Shown here piece after piece: positions 1 to 9,001 of a stretch of DNA of 64,000 bases. Location: assembly GCA_019634715.1 (NCBI GenBank), contig JAHCAU010000004.1, forward strand, positions 1-64,000. Reading direction: 5' to 3'. Source of the DNA: Lysobacter sp. Lineage in GTDB: Bacteria; Pseudomonadota; Gammaproteobacteria; Xanthomonadales; Xanthomonadaceae. Numbering within the stretch: the stretch's first letter is position 1; every line of letters starts with the position of its first letter. The notes beneath the pieces were generated by a model that worked only from the letters and a program-made list of their open reading frames with translations, did no database searches and had not been told where the DNA came from. The translations under genes and the position numbers were made by a program.

Positions 1-205
1 CATCGTCGCGCTGAAAGGTTTCGCCGGCCCGTTCCCGCAGGCGAAGTTCTGCCCCACCGGCGGCATCGACGCCGCAAAGGCGCCCGCTTATCGTGCACTG
101 TCGAACGTGCTCACCGTCGGCGGTTCGTGGATGGTGCCGGCCGATGCGCTGAAGGCGATGGATTGGGCGAGGATCGGTGCGCTGGCTGAGGAAGCTACGC
201 GCTGA
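1..205 (+). CDS. eda: KHG/KDPG aldolase, C-terminal fragment (cut by window edge)
   Basis: Open from the left edge in the frame ending with TGA at 203-205. The 67 visible residues include FCPTGGID and the VGGSWMVP segment that bind phosphate in class I KDPG/KHG aldolases, which split 2-keto-3-deoxy-6-phosphogluconate into pyruvate and glyceraldehyde-3-phosphate in the Entner-Doudoroff pathway. The Schiff-base lysine lies outside the window. It is a second copy of the complete eda at 37335-37964: I count about 24 differences in 204 aligned bases, with identical runs of more than 50 bases. Whether this copy is intact cannot be seen. It is convergent with the TonB receptor gene that follows. Confidence 0.9.
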   Translation, partial: IVALKGFAGPFPQAKFCPTGGIDAAKAPAYRALSNVLTVGGSWMVPADALKAMDWARIGALAEEATR

Positions 206-246
206 TCGTTGCGTTCTTCGTTCGGCATGCAGCCTGTCGACCCGCG

Positions 247-309
247 GTCGCGACTTGCGTCGCTCCTACGGAAAAGCATGGCTCTTGTAGGAACGACGCA
301 AGTCGCGAC
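247..309. repeat. Dispersed 23-bp-arm palindrome, copy 1
   Basis: Two 23-base arms, beginning GTCGCGACTTGCGTCG on the left and ending with the complement on the right, enclose a 17-base loop. The right arm has one mismatch. It lies between the convergent ends of eda and the TonB receptor gene. The loop is identical to that of copy 4 downstream of the second eda, so the duplication of eda includes this element. It is likely a REP-type element that also acts as a bidirectional transcription stop. Confidence 0.85.
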
Positions 310-446
310 GCCCTTCCGCCGGTTCGTCCACGCAGCGCATGGGATCGACCAAAGAAAAGGCCCTTGGCGGTGGGGAACCGCGCAAGGGCCAAGCGCTCGC
401 CTGATGCCTGGAGAGAACGTTCCGGAGAGAGATTCCGGGGGAGAGA

Positions 447-3140
447 TCAGAACCGGTAGTTGACGCCGAACAGATAGGTGCGACCGTATTCGAAGTATTC
501 GCGTGGCTGCAGGTCGTTGCCGTTGAAGGACGAGCGGAAGGGTTCGTTCTCCAGGTTGTTGACCTGCAGCAGCAGCGACACATCCTTCAACGGACCGGAC
601 TGGAACGTGTAGCCCAGCTGCAGGTCGGTGACCGTTTCGCCCTCGAACGTACGGCGCGTGCGGTCGCCGCCGAAACCCTGCACTTCGCCCACGAACTGCG
701 AGCGATGGCGCTGGCTGACGCGCGTGCTGAAACCGAAGCGCTCGTAGTAGACGGTGATGTTGGAGATGTACTTCGACAGGCCCGGCAGCGGCTCGTTCGG
801 GAAATCCGGACCCTGCGGCTGGATGTCGCTGCTGGTGTCGGAGTAGTTGGCCTGCACGCCGAAGCCCATGAGCGGCTCCCACAGGATGTCCAGCGGCAGC
901 GACACGTTGAATTCCCAGCCCTTGATCGTGCCGCCCTGGCCATTCTCGGGCCGCGAGGCGTAGCCGATCGGATCGGTCGGCACGATCGGCGGATAGAGGG
1001 ACGGCGGGAATTCGCTGATGTCGCGGATGTCGAACAGGCTGTTGCGGTTGTAGATGTAGTTGCGCAGATCCTTGTGGAAGTACGCGACCCCCACGTAACC
1101 CTTGTTGTCGCCGAAATACTTCTCGTAGGCCAGATCCAGCGCATTGGCGCGCCAGGGTTCGAGCTCCGGGTTGCCGCTGTTGAGCGTCCAGGTCGGGACG
1201 ATGCTGCCATCTGGCCTGCGATAGTTGAGGTCGAAGCCGACGTTGCCGTTCGCGCGCATGTCGTCCATGCGCGGGCGCGCGGCCTGGCGGCTGGCGGCGA
1301 AGCGCAGCACCTGATCCCAGGGCAGCTCGAACGACAGGTTGAGGCTGGGGAGGAAGTCGGTGTACGTGGCTCCGCCGGAGACATCGGCACCCAGGCCATT
1401 GCCCGGATAGGTGCGCGCGCCCTCGGACGACTGGTCGACGCTGACTGCCTGGAAGCCGATGTTGCCCTTCACCGGCACCGAACCGATCTCGGCGTTGATG
1501 TTGGCCTGCACGTAGAACGTGGTGACCTGCTCGTTGACTTCCCAGTTCTTGTTGCTGATGTCGCTGTTGACGTTGCCTCGCCGCGTGTACAGGGTCTGGT
1601 AGGCGCGCTGTGCGTCGTAGCCGTAGATCGCGGACACGCCGTAGGCATTGAACGCCGAGCTGCGGCTGATCCCGGTCGGGATCGGCGCGGACACGCCGTC
1701 CGGACAGGTCGGCGAGACGCCGCCGAGGCAGGCGGTGAGGTCGAGGAAGGCTTCGTTCGACGCGCGGCTCTTGGTGCGATCGGTGAGGTTGGCGCCGAAC
1801 TCCAGGCTGCTGAACCAGCCGTCGTCGAAGCGACGCTCGAAGTCGAAGCGCAGCGAAGTGAGGTTGTCGCGGACTTCGAAGTCCTTGATGTAGCCATCCT
1901 GGCCCCAGCCTCCGGCATCGCCGAGGCGGAGGATGTTCGGATCGCCGTAGTCGTAGCCGAAGTCGAAATCGAAATGGCCGTCCGCGTTGTATCGCGCGCG
2001 GACGGTGTCGCGCGGCAGGGTCGGCGACACGCCGGCGTAGGTTTCGAGGATGCGTTCCTGGCGCTTGGCGCGCGAGTTGCTGATGTCCGCGACGGCGGTC
2101 CAGTGCTCGCCCAGTTCGAGTTGGTGACGCCAGCCGATGGCGAACAGGTCGTCGTAGGCCGCATTGAAATCGTTGCGGATGACCGGGTTGATGCCGGTGA
2201 AGCTGGCATCGGTCGGCGTGCTGCCGGCCACCGGCGTGCCGCCGAAGGCGGCCCCGAACTCCATGCCGCGCTTGTATTCCTCCTTGTCGAACCGCGAATA
2301 GAACACGTCGAGGACCATGTGGTAGTCCTCGTTCGGCTGGTATTCGAGCACGCCCATCAGGCCGTGGCGCTCGTTGTCGTTCTCCAGGTCGTAGAGCTTG
2401 CCGCCTCCGAACAGGCCGGCACCGTCGTAGCCCCAGGCGTCGCCGAACTGCTTGGCCTGGCCCGGATTGTTGAGATGCGCGTAGCCCAGCGCCAGGCCGA
2501 TGGTGTTGTCGGCGAACTGGTCGATGTAGGAGACGCTGGCGCGATAGCCGTTCTCCTTCTCGTCGCCCACCTTGTTCATGTCGCCGCGCACGTTCACCGC
2601 GAAGGCCTGCTTGCCGAAGGCCAGCGGGCGCACGGTGCGCAGGTCGACGGTGCCCGAGAGTCCCTGGCCGACGAGTTGCGCGTCCGCGGACTTGTAGACC
2701 AGCACCTGGTTGACGAGTTCGGACGGGTACTGGTCGAACTCGACGCCGCGATTGTTGCCCAGGCTGACCTGCTCGCGACCGTTGAGCGTGGTCGTGGAGA
2801 AATCGCCGGCGAAACCACGGATGTTGATTTCCTGCGGACGGCCGCCGAAGCGCTGCGCGGTCAGGCCGGGCAGGCGCGCGAGCGAATCGGCGATGGAGGT
2901 ATCGGGCAGCTTGCCGATGTCCTCGGACGAGACGGCCTCGACGATCGAGGTCGATTGACGCTTGGCTTCTGTCGACGCCTCGATGCTGCGGCGGATGCCA
3001 GTCACGCGCACCGTATCCAGTTCATCGGCGTTGTCCGTCGTTTCCTGCCCCGGCGCCGCTTGCGCGTACGCGCCATTGGCCAGCATCAGCGCGGCCGACG
3101 CCAGCGCCATGCTCAGCAGGTTTCGCTTCAAAGGCTGCAT
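447..3140 (-). CDS. TonB-dependent receptor of the alpha-glucan locus
   Basis: 897-residue outer-membrane active transporter, by context for maltodextrins. Start chosen at ATG 3138-3140 (MQPLKRNLL) because a GGAGGGGAG ribosome site sits just upstream and a signal peptide follows (hydrophobic residues 9-26, cleavage near AYA-QA); longer readings lack both. The TonB box is at about 41-48 (LDTVRVTG). The plug domain follows (about 60-190, including IGKLPDTSIADSLARLPG and INIRG), then a beta-barrel ending in an aromatic residue (GVNYRF) as expected for BAM recognition. The architecture matches the large TonB receptors of Xanthomonas/Caulobacter carbohydrate loci, which lack a SusD partner. It is divergent from the GH13 gene at 3379, with a LacI-type operator between them. 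Substrate is inferred from neighbours only. Confidence 0.93.
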   Translation of the reverse strand: MQPLKRNLLSMALASAALMLANGAYAQAAPGQETTDNADELDTVRVTGIRRSIEASTEAKRQSTSIVEAVSSEDIGKLPDTSIADSLARLPGLTAQRFGGRPQEINIRGFAGDFSTTTLNGREQVSLGNNRGVEFDQYPSELVNQVLVYKSADAQLVGQGLSGTVDLRTVRPLAFGKQAFAVNVRGDMNKVGDEKENGYRASVSYIDQFADNTIGLALGYAHLNNPGQAKQFGDAWGYDGAGLFGGGKLYDLENDNERHGLMGVLEYQPNEDYHMVLDVFYSRFDKEEYKRGMEFGAAFGGTPVAGSTPTDASFTGINPVIRNDFNAAYDDLFAIGWRHQLELGEHWTAVADISNSRAKRQERILETYAGVSPTLPRDTVRARYNADGHFDFDFGYDYGDPNILRLGDAGGWGQDGYIKDFEVRDNLTSLRFDFERRFDDGWFSSLEFGANLTDRTKSRASNEAFLDLTACLGGVSPTCPDGVSAPIPTGISRSSAFNAYGVSAIYGYDAQRAYQTLYTRRGNVNSDISNKNWEVNEQVTTFYVQANINAEIGSVPVKGNIGFQAVSVDQSSEGARTYPGNGLGADVSGGATYTDFLPSLNLSFELPWDQVLRFAASRQAARPRMDDMRANGNVGFDLNYRRPDGSIVPTWTLNSGNPELEPWRANALDLAYEKYFGDNKGYVGVAYFHKDLRNYIYNRNSLFDIRDISEFPPSLYPPIVPTDPIGYASRPENGQGGTIKGWEFNVSLPLDILWEPLMGFGVQANYSDTSSDIQPQGPDFPNEPLPGLSKYISNITVYYERFGFSTRVSQRHRSQFVGEVQGFGGDRTRRTFEGETVTDLQLGYTFQSGPLKDVSLLLQVNNLENEPFRSSFNGNDLQPREYFEYGRTYLFGVNYRF

Positions 3141-3280
3141 TGCTCCCCTCCACTGCGGCTGGAGTTTGTATGCCGTCCCGCCGCGCGTGGCGCATGCCGG
3201 GTCACGGGCACGTCCGGCGTCCAGTCCTTCGCCGGCATGCAGGGCGATGGTAGTCCGGGCCTGCGCCGCGCAACCGTGGC

Positions 3281-3294
3281 TGCATACGTATTCA
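3281..3294. promoter_or_regulatory. LacI-type operator, alpha-glucan family, site 1
   Basis: TGCATACGTATTCA, a near-perfect palindrome with the central CG usual for LacI-family operators. It sits in the 238-base divergent region between the TonB receptor (start 3140) and the GH13 amylase (start 3379). The same motif recurs at 10580, 14024 and 31898. The likely ligand is the LacI protein encoded at 6113. Confidence 0.75.
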
Positions 3295-3378
3295 TCGTGA
3301 AATCCGCTCGAATCATGTGCTTCCACGCATCCGGGCGATGGAATAGTGGGCGCCGACCCGTGCCATGCAGGACTCGCG

Positions 3379-6039
3379 ATGCCCCTCTCCACGCTCGCCC
3401 GCGCACGCGCGCACCGGCCGCGAATCCGTCATCTTGCAGTGCAGCATGCGGCCCGCGGCATCATCGCCGCCATGGCCTTCGCGGCGACATGCTGCGATGC
3501 GTTCGCGGCGCAATCCGCAGGGCAGGAGGACTGGCGCGACCAGGTCATCTACTTCGCGATGATCGATCGTTTCGACGATGGCGATCCGCGCAACAACGAC
3601 CAGGGCGCGGGCGAGTACGATCCGCGCGACCGCCGCCGCTTCAGCGGCGGCGACCTCGCCGGGCTGACGCGGCGCCTCGACTACATCGCAGGACTCGGCG
3701 CCACCGCGGTGTGGATCACGCCGCCGGTGGCGAACCAGTGGTGGAACGACAAGGCGCAGTACGGCGGCTACCACGGCTACTGGACCAGCGACTTCGGTGA
3801 GGTCGACGCGCACTTCGGCACGCGCGCGTCCTACCGCGCGTTCGCGGATGCGCTGCATGCGCGCGACATGCGCCTGGTGCAGGACATCGTGGTCAACCAT
3901 ACCGCCGACTACTTCGGCTACGACGGTGCGTACGATCCGGCGCAGCCGGAACGCGGCTTCGTGCTGCGCCCCCAGTACGATCGCCGCAGCGCACCGGGAC
4001 CGGCGCCCTTCGATCGCAACGACGCGCGCGATGCCGCGCAGCGCGCGGACGGCATCTACCACTGGACGCCCGCCATCCGCGACTTCCGCGAGCGCCGGCA
4101 GGAGCTCGACTGGCAGCTCGCCGACCTCGACGACCTGAACACCGAACATCCCGAGGTGCGGCGCGCGCTGCGCAGGGCCTACGGCGGCTGGATCCGCGAC
4201 ATCGGCGTCGATGCCTTCCGCATCGACACTGCGTTCTACGTGCCGCCGGACTTCTTCGTCGATTTCCTGCATGCGGACGACCCGCAGGCGCCGGGCGTGT
4301 CGAAGATCGCCGCCGACGCCGGCATCCGCGACTTCCATGTCTTCGGCGAAGGTTTCGCCGTGGACAAGCCGTTCGGCAATGCGATGGCGCGCAAGATCGA
4401 TGGCTACATGCGCGATGCCGACGGGCGCCCGCTGTTGCCGGGCATGCTCAATTTCCCGCTGTACGGCACGCTCGGCGACGTGTTCGCGCGCGGCCACGCG
4501 CCCGCCGAGCTGCAGCATCGCATCGAGGACATGATGCGCACGCATGCCGACCCGTGGCGGATGCCGACCTTCGTCGACAACCACGATGTCGACCGTTTCC
4601 TGGCAGGCGGCGACGAAGCCGGGCTGAAGCAGGCGCTGCTGTCGATCCTGACCCTGCCCGGCATCCCGACGCTCTACTACGGCACCGAACAGGGCTTCCG
4701 CGAGCAGCGCGCGGCGATGTTCGCCGCCGGCCATGGTTCGGGCGGACGCGACCATTTCGACGCCGGCGCGCCGCTGTACCGCTGGCTGCAGCGGGCGATC
4801 GCGCTGCGTCGCGGCGACCGGGTGTTCTCGCGCGGCACGCCACGCGTGCTCGACGCCAATCCGGCCGCGCCGGGTGCGATCGCCTGGCGCATGGACCATG
4901 ACGGACGCAGCGCGCTCGTCGTGCTCAACAGCGCCTCGCGGCCGCAGCTGCTCGACGCACTCGATACCGGCCTGCCACCGGGCACGACGCTCCAGCCACT
5001 GTTCGCGATCGACGGCGAGGCACCATCGCTGCAGGTCGATCGCGACGGCCGCGTGACGCTGGTGCTGCCGCCGCGTGCGGGCTTCGTCTGGCGTGCGGAA
5101 TCCGCAGCAGCGATCCACGCGTCACGCCAGGCCCCACCTCCTGCGGCCATCAGCATCGATGCGCCCTCGCACGGCGAAGGCGATCTCGCGATCTCGGGCC
5201 GCGCGCCCGACCTGTCCCATTTGCAACTGGTGGTCGACGGCGACCTCGCATCGGCGCAGACCGTGGCCGTCGGTCGCGACGGTCGATGGCGGGCCACGCT
5301 GCGCACCGACGACATGCTCGATCCGGCGATCACGCATCGCCTGGTCGCGCGCGACCCCGCCAGCGGTCGCCTGTCGGCGGCGCATCGTTTCACGGTCGCG
5401 CGCCGATGGACGCAGGTCGCCGCCGTCGACGACCCGCTCGACGACGACCATGGTCCGAGCGGTCGCTATACCTATCCCGACGATCCGGGCTGGCGCGGTT
5501 CGCGTCCGGCGGACCTGCGCGGCGCGGCGCTGTGGACCTCGGGCGGCGCGCTGCACATCGAACTGCGCATGCGCGCACTGGTCGCCGACTGGAACCCGGC
5601 GAACGGCTTCGACCACGTCGCCTTCACCCTGTTCCTGCGCCTGCCCGGACGCGACGATGGCGCGACGGTCCTGCCGCAGCAGTCCGCAGGCATGCCGGAT
5701 GGCGGTCGCTGGCACCTGCGGCTGCGCGCGCACGGCTGGTCGAACGCACTGTTCGCCGCCGACGACGCCGATGCGCAGCACGAGGGCCGGATCCTCGGCG
5801 AGAGCGCGCGCATCGAGGTCGACCGCATGGCGGGCACGGTCGCCTTCACACTGCCCGCGCGTGCGCTGGGCCATCCGGCCTCGCTCGACGGACTGGCGGT
5901 CTATGCGACCACCTGGGACTACGACGGCGGTTACCGGGCGCTGGGCGAGGCCGCCGGGCCGCACCGTTTCGGTGGCGGCGGCGCCGACGGCCCGAAAGTG
6001 ATGGACGACCTGTGGCTGGAGGTCGGCGGCGCGCGCTGA
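3379..6039 (+). CDS. Secreted GH13 alpha-amylase with Glucodextran_C-like module
   Basis: 886 residues from ATG 3379, chosen because it gives an Arg-rich n-region and hydrophobic core (about 28-43, GIIAAMAFAA) typical of a signal peptide. Residues about 50-490 are a GH13 (beta/alpha)8 barrel: nucleophile Asp283 (DAFRIDTA), acid/base Glu324 (VFGEG) and transition-state stabiliser Asp403 (VDNHD). A C-domain follows, then an Ig-like linker (about 590-670). The last ~210 residues begin DDPLDDDHGPSGRYTYP, characteristic of the glucodextranase C-terminal domain (Pfam Glucodextran_C), thought to bind carbohydrate or the cell surface. It probably hydrolyses alpha-1,4-glucans in the periplasm or outside the cell. 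It is divergently transcribed from the TonB receptor under a shared operator. Confidence 0.9.
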   Translation: MPLSTLARARAHRPRIRHLAVQHAARGIIAAMAFAATCCDAFAAQSAGQEDWRDQVIYFAMIDRFDDGDPRNNDQGAGEYDPRDRRRFSGGDLAGLTRRLDYIAGLGATAVWITPPVANQWWNDKAQYGGYHGYWTSDFGEVDAHFGTRASYRAFADALHARDMRLVQDIVVNHTADYFGYDGAYDPAQPERGFVLRPQYDRRSAPGPAPFDRNDARDAAQRADGIYHWTPAIRDFRERRQELDWQLADLDDLNTEHPEVRRALRRAYGGWIRDIGVDAFRIDTAFYVPPDFFVDFLHADDPQAPGVSKIAADAGIRDFHVFGEGFAVDKPFGNAMARKIDGYMRDADGRPLLPGMLNFPLYGTLGDVFARGHAPAELQHRIEDMMRTHADPWRMPTFVDNHDVDRFLAGGDEAGLKQALLSILTLPGIPTLYYGTEQGFREQRAAMFAAGHGSGGRDHFDAGAPLYRWLQRAIALRRGDRVFSRGTPRVLDANPAAPGAIAWRMDHDGRSALVVLNSASRPQLLDALDTGLPPGTTLQPLFAIDGEAPSLQVDRDGRVTLVLPPRAGFVWRAESAAAIHASRQAPPPAAISIDAPSHGEGDLAISGRAPDLSHLQLVVDGDLASAQTVAVGRDGRWRATLRTDDMLDPAITHRLVARDPASGRLSAAHRFTVARRWTQVAAVDDPLDDDHGPSGRYTYPDDPGWRGSRPADLRGAALWTSGGALHIELRMRALVADWNPANGFDHVAFTLFLRLPGRDDGATVLPQQSAGMPDGGRWHLRLRAHGWSNALFAADDADAQHEGRILGESARIEVDRMAGTVAFTLPARALGHPASLDGLAVYATTWDYDGGYRALGEAAGPHRFGGGGADGPKVMDDLWLEVGGAR

Positions 6040-6112
6040 GCCTGCACCGACCGGGCGCAGGCACCGTACACTCCTGCGAGCCAGATCACGCCAGCCACCG
6101 CACGGACCCGAC

Positions 6113-7144
6113 ATGGCCCAGAAGAAAACCAAGGCGACCTCGGTCGACATCGCGTATCACGCGGGCGTGTCGCAGGCCACGGTCTCGCGCGTGCTGCGCG
6201 GCAGCCCGCTGGTCAACGCCGAGACCCGCCAGCGTGTGCTCGACGCAGTGCAGGCGCTGAACTACAAGGTCGACCGCCGCGCCTCCAGCCTGCGCACGCA
6301 GCGCGCCGGCACCCTCGCCCTGCTGCTGTTCGAGGACCCGACCGAAGACGAGTCGCACATCAACCCGTTCTTCCTGTCGATGCTCGGCTCGATCACCCGC
6401 GCCTGCGCGCGCAACGGCCACGACCTGCTGGTGTCGTTCCAGCAGCTGTCGGACGACTGGCACGCCGACTACGAGGACAGCATGAAGGCCGACGGCCTGA
6501 TCCTGCTCGGCTACGGCGACTACGTCGATTACCGGCCCAAGCTCGAGAAGCTGGTCGCGCAGGGCACGCATTTCGTGCGCTGGGGCGCGGTGCTGGCCGG
6601 CCAGCCGGGCGTGTCGATCGGCTGCGACAACTTCGCAGGCGGGCGCATGGTCGCCGAGCATCTGGTCGGCCTCGGCCGCAAGCGCATCGCCTTCCTCGGC
6701 GATGCATCGAGCCACTATCCGGAATTCTTCGAACGCTACCGCGGCTGCGACGCGCTGCTGCGCGAAGCGGGGCTGTCGGCCGACCCGTCGCTGCAGGTGG
6801 ATGCGCTCAGCTCCGAGGAAGAAGGCTACCAGGCCGCGAAGGCCCTGCTCGCGCGCGAGGCCGCGTTCGACGCGGTGTTCGCCGCCAGCGACCTGATCGC
6901 CATCGGTGCGATCCGCGCGCTCAACGAGCACGGCCTGCGCGTGCCCGAGAACATCGCGGTGGTCGGCTTCGACGACATCGCCATGGCCCGCTTCGCCACG
7001 CCGCCGCTGACCACCGTCATCCAGGACACCGGCCGCGCAGGCGAGCTGCTGGTCGAGACCCTGCTGCGCCTGGTCCGCGACCAGCCGGCGGAAAGCATGA
7101 TGTTGCCGGCGAAGCTGGTGGTGCGGAAGTCGAGCGGGACGTAG
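6113..7144 (+). CDS. LacI-family transcriptional regulator (MalR-like)
   Basis: 343 residues. An N-terminal LacI helix-turn-helix (about 10-29, VDIAYHAGVSQATVSRVLRG) and hinge (about 45-62) are followed by a periplasmic-binding-protein-like sugar sensor. It follows the GH13 gene by 73 bases and is co-oriented, so it could be co-transcribed or have its own promoter; I see no operator copy directly upstream. The location inside the alpha-glucan cluster suggests it represses the TonB receptor, GH13, MFS, halogenase and GH97 promoters through the TGCAnACGTATTCA sites until maltose-type effectors appear. That pairing is inferred, because a second LacI gene lies at 25639. Confidence 0.92.
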   Translation: MAQKKTKATSVDIAYHAGVSQATVSRVLRGSPLVNAETRQRVLDAVQALNYKVDRRASSLRTQRAGTLALLLFEDPTEDESHINPFFLSMLGSITRACARNGHDLLVSFQQLSDDWHADYEDSMKADGLILLGYGDYVDYRPKLEKLVAQGTHFVRWGAVLAGQPGVSIGCDNFAGGRMVAEHLVGLGRKRIAFLGDASSHYPEFFERYRGCDALLREAGLSADPSLQVDALSSEEEGYQAAKALLAREAAFDAVFAASDLIAIGAIRALNEHGLRVPENIAVVGFDDIAMARFATPPLTTVIQDTGRAGELLVETLLRLVRDQPAESMMLPAKLVVRKSSGT

Positions 7145-7175
7145 GCGACAGGAACGGGCGCACAACCGCTCTACT

Positions 7176-7252
7176 GCAGGAGGGCCTTCAGGCCCGAGCT
7201 TTTGATTGATCGAAGAACCAGATCAAGAGCTCGGGCCTGAAGGCCCTCCTAC
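7176..7252. repeat. Inverted repeat between convergent genes (second family)
   Basis: Arms of about 24 bases (core AGGGCCTTCAGGCCCGAGCT and its complement) enclose a loop of about 25 bases. It fills the gap between convergent lacI (ends 7144) and the GH13 gene (ends 7280). The sequence differs from the GTCGCGAC family, but position and size match, so it is probably a bidirectional stop or REP-like element. Confidence 0.75.
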
Positions 7253-7279
7253 AAGAGCAGGTGCCACCAAGAATCGACA

Positions 7280-8992
7280 TCACCCGCGCGGCTTGGCGCC
7301 CTTCGCGGCGCGATCCAGGGCCGCGCGCAGGGCCGCGTCGCGCACCGGCGCATCGAGCACGAAGACCTGCACGCCGTGCGCGGGCACCGTGGCGCGCAGG
7401 GCGCCGCCGGCCTTCACCCGGACCTGCGTGCCGTCGAGCGCGCTGCGCCAGCGGCCAGGCTGGAGCCGGTCGCTGACCGCGAAGTCCGCCGGCGCATCGC
7501 CCTTGTTGAGCAGCACCAGCGCGATCTGCGACACGCCGTCATGCTGGAGCACGCGATAGAACGCGGCGCGGTCGCCGGCCATTTCGAGGTTGACCTGCAG
7601 GCCGCGCTGCAGCGCCGGGGTGGCGGCACGGACGCGGGCGATGCGGCGCATGGCCTGCTGGATCGGATGGTCCCGGCCGGCGTCGACGCGCGCCTGGCCA
7701 TAGTAGTTGCGGTTGCCGGCATGCTCGGCCGCGCCGCGCATGAAGCCGGTTTCGGAGCCGTAGTAGATCACCGGGATGCCGCGCGCGGTGAACAGGAAGT
7801 TGTGCGCGTCGATGAAGCCCTCGTCGCTGGCGTCGAGGCGCGGCATGTCGTGGTTGTCGTAGAAGGTCATCAGCGCGTACGGGTCGCGGTACGGGCCGCC
7901 GTCGAGGAACAGCTTCGGAACGATGCGCTCGTAGCCCAGGCGCTGGCGGCCGAAGACCTCGGCCATCGCTTCCTTGAGCGGGAAATCGAGCACGCTGTAC
8001 GCACCGTTCTCGACCCAGGTGTGCTCGGCGATCGTCTCGGCCTTGTAGTCGAAGGCCTCGCCGAACATGAAGAAGCCCGGGCGCTTCTCGCGGATGCGGT
8101 CGGCGAAGGCCTTCCAGAACGTGTGCGGCAGCCACGGGATGGTGTCGACGCGGAAGGCGTGCGCACCCTGGTCGATCCACTGCGAATAGGCGCCGACGAA
8201 GTAGTCGAGCACGGCCGGGTTGTTCTCGTTGACGTCCGACAGTTCGGCCAGGCCGGGCTTGGTGTTGTAGAACGCATGCAGCGGATTGTTCGCCGGATCG
8301 AGCCTGTCCGGCGGCAGGTTCTGGTGATCGGCGATGAGCCTGCCGTCGCGGTCGAAGAGCTGGCCGTAGGGCGGCTGCGGCTTCGGCATCGAGTAGGACG
8401 GCGAGCCGTGGTTGGCGACGATGTCGAGCACCACCTTCAGCTGCCTGTCGCCCATCGCCTGCGTGAATCCGGCGAAGTCGAGGCCTTCGCTCGGCAGGTG
8501 CTCGTCGAGCTTGTAGAAGTTCGTGCCCCAGTAGCCGTGGTAGCCGGTCTTGCCGCCGTCGGTGAGGAAGCCGCCCTTCTCGGCGCGCTTGCCGCCGGTG
8601 AAGGCCTCGTCGGGGTTGTCGACGATCGGCGTGATCCAGACCGCGCCGAAGCCCATGTCGCGGATGGTGTCGGCGTTGTCGAGCACGCCTTTGAAGTCGC
8701 CGCCGAGGTGGCCGATGTTGTCGCCCTCCGCCTCGGCGCCCGGCGTCGGGCGGTCGAAGGTGAAGTAGGCGTCACCCTTGTCGCGGCCCTGGTCGCGCTG
8801 GTCGTTCGACGGATCGCCGTTGACGTAGCGGTCGGTGACGACGAAGTAAACCGCATCGGCGGCCATCGGCTCGGTGGTGCCGACGTAATCGGGCATCGGC
8901 GACGCAGGACGCGCGGCATCGGCGGCGTGCGCGCAGCCGGACAGCAAGGCCAGCGGCAGCGCGAGGGACAGGATCGAAGGATGCGGGGGCAT
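7280..8992 (-). CDS. GH13 alpha-amylase / cyclomaltodextrinase-like lipoprotein
   Basis: 570 residues. ATG at 8990-8992 is preferred over GTG 8998 because GGAG sits five bases upstream of the ATG but directly abuts the GTG. The signal sequence ends in a lipobox (LLSGC, Cys about 21), so an acylated envelope protein is predicted. The GH13 barrel has nucleophile Asp283 (FRVDTIPW), acid/base Glu312 (MFGEAF) and Asp382 (YDNHD). The long insert near the N-terminus resembles secreted bacterial amylases and CGTase-like GH13 subfamilies. The stop of the upstream MFS gene overlaps the ribosome site, so the two are translated from one mRNA. Likely role: trimming malto-oligosaccharides taken up by the TonB receptor. 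Confidence 0.9.
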   Translation of the reverse strand: MPPHPSILSLALPLALLSGCAHAADAARPASPMPDYVGTTEPMAADAVYFVVTDRYVNGDPSNDQRDQGRDKGDAYFTFDRPTPGAEAEGDNIGHLGGDFKGVLDNADTIRDMGFGAVWITPIVDNPDEAFTGGKRAEKGGFLTDGGKTGYHGYWGTNFYKLDEHLPSEGLDFAGFTQAMGDRQLKVVLDIVANHGSPSYSMPKPQPPYGQLFDRDGRLIADHQNLPPDRLDPANNPLHAFYNTKPGLAELSDVNENNPAVLDYFVGAYSQWIDQGAHAFRVDTIPWLPHTFWKAFADRIREKRPGFFMFGEAFDYKAETIAEHTWVENGAYSVLDFPLKEAMAEVFGRQRLGYERIVPKLFLDGGPYRDPYALMTFYDNHDMPRLDASDEGFIDAHNFLFTARGIPVIYYGSETGFMRGAAEHAGNRNYYGQARVDAGRDHPIQQAMRRIARVRAATPALQRGLQVNLEMAGDRAAFYRVLQHDGVSQIALVLLNKGDAPADFAVSDRLQPGRWRSALDGTQVRVKAGGALRATVPAHGVQVFVLDAPVRDAALRAALDRAAKGAKPRG

Positions 8993-9001
8993 GAACACTC
9001 C

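Noticed and set aside
705..3800. 1031-codon plus-strand ORF opposite the TonB receptor
   Set aside because: Antisense shadow of high-GC coding sequence: His/Val/Ala/Arg-rich with no family resemblance, overlapping two well-supported genes.
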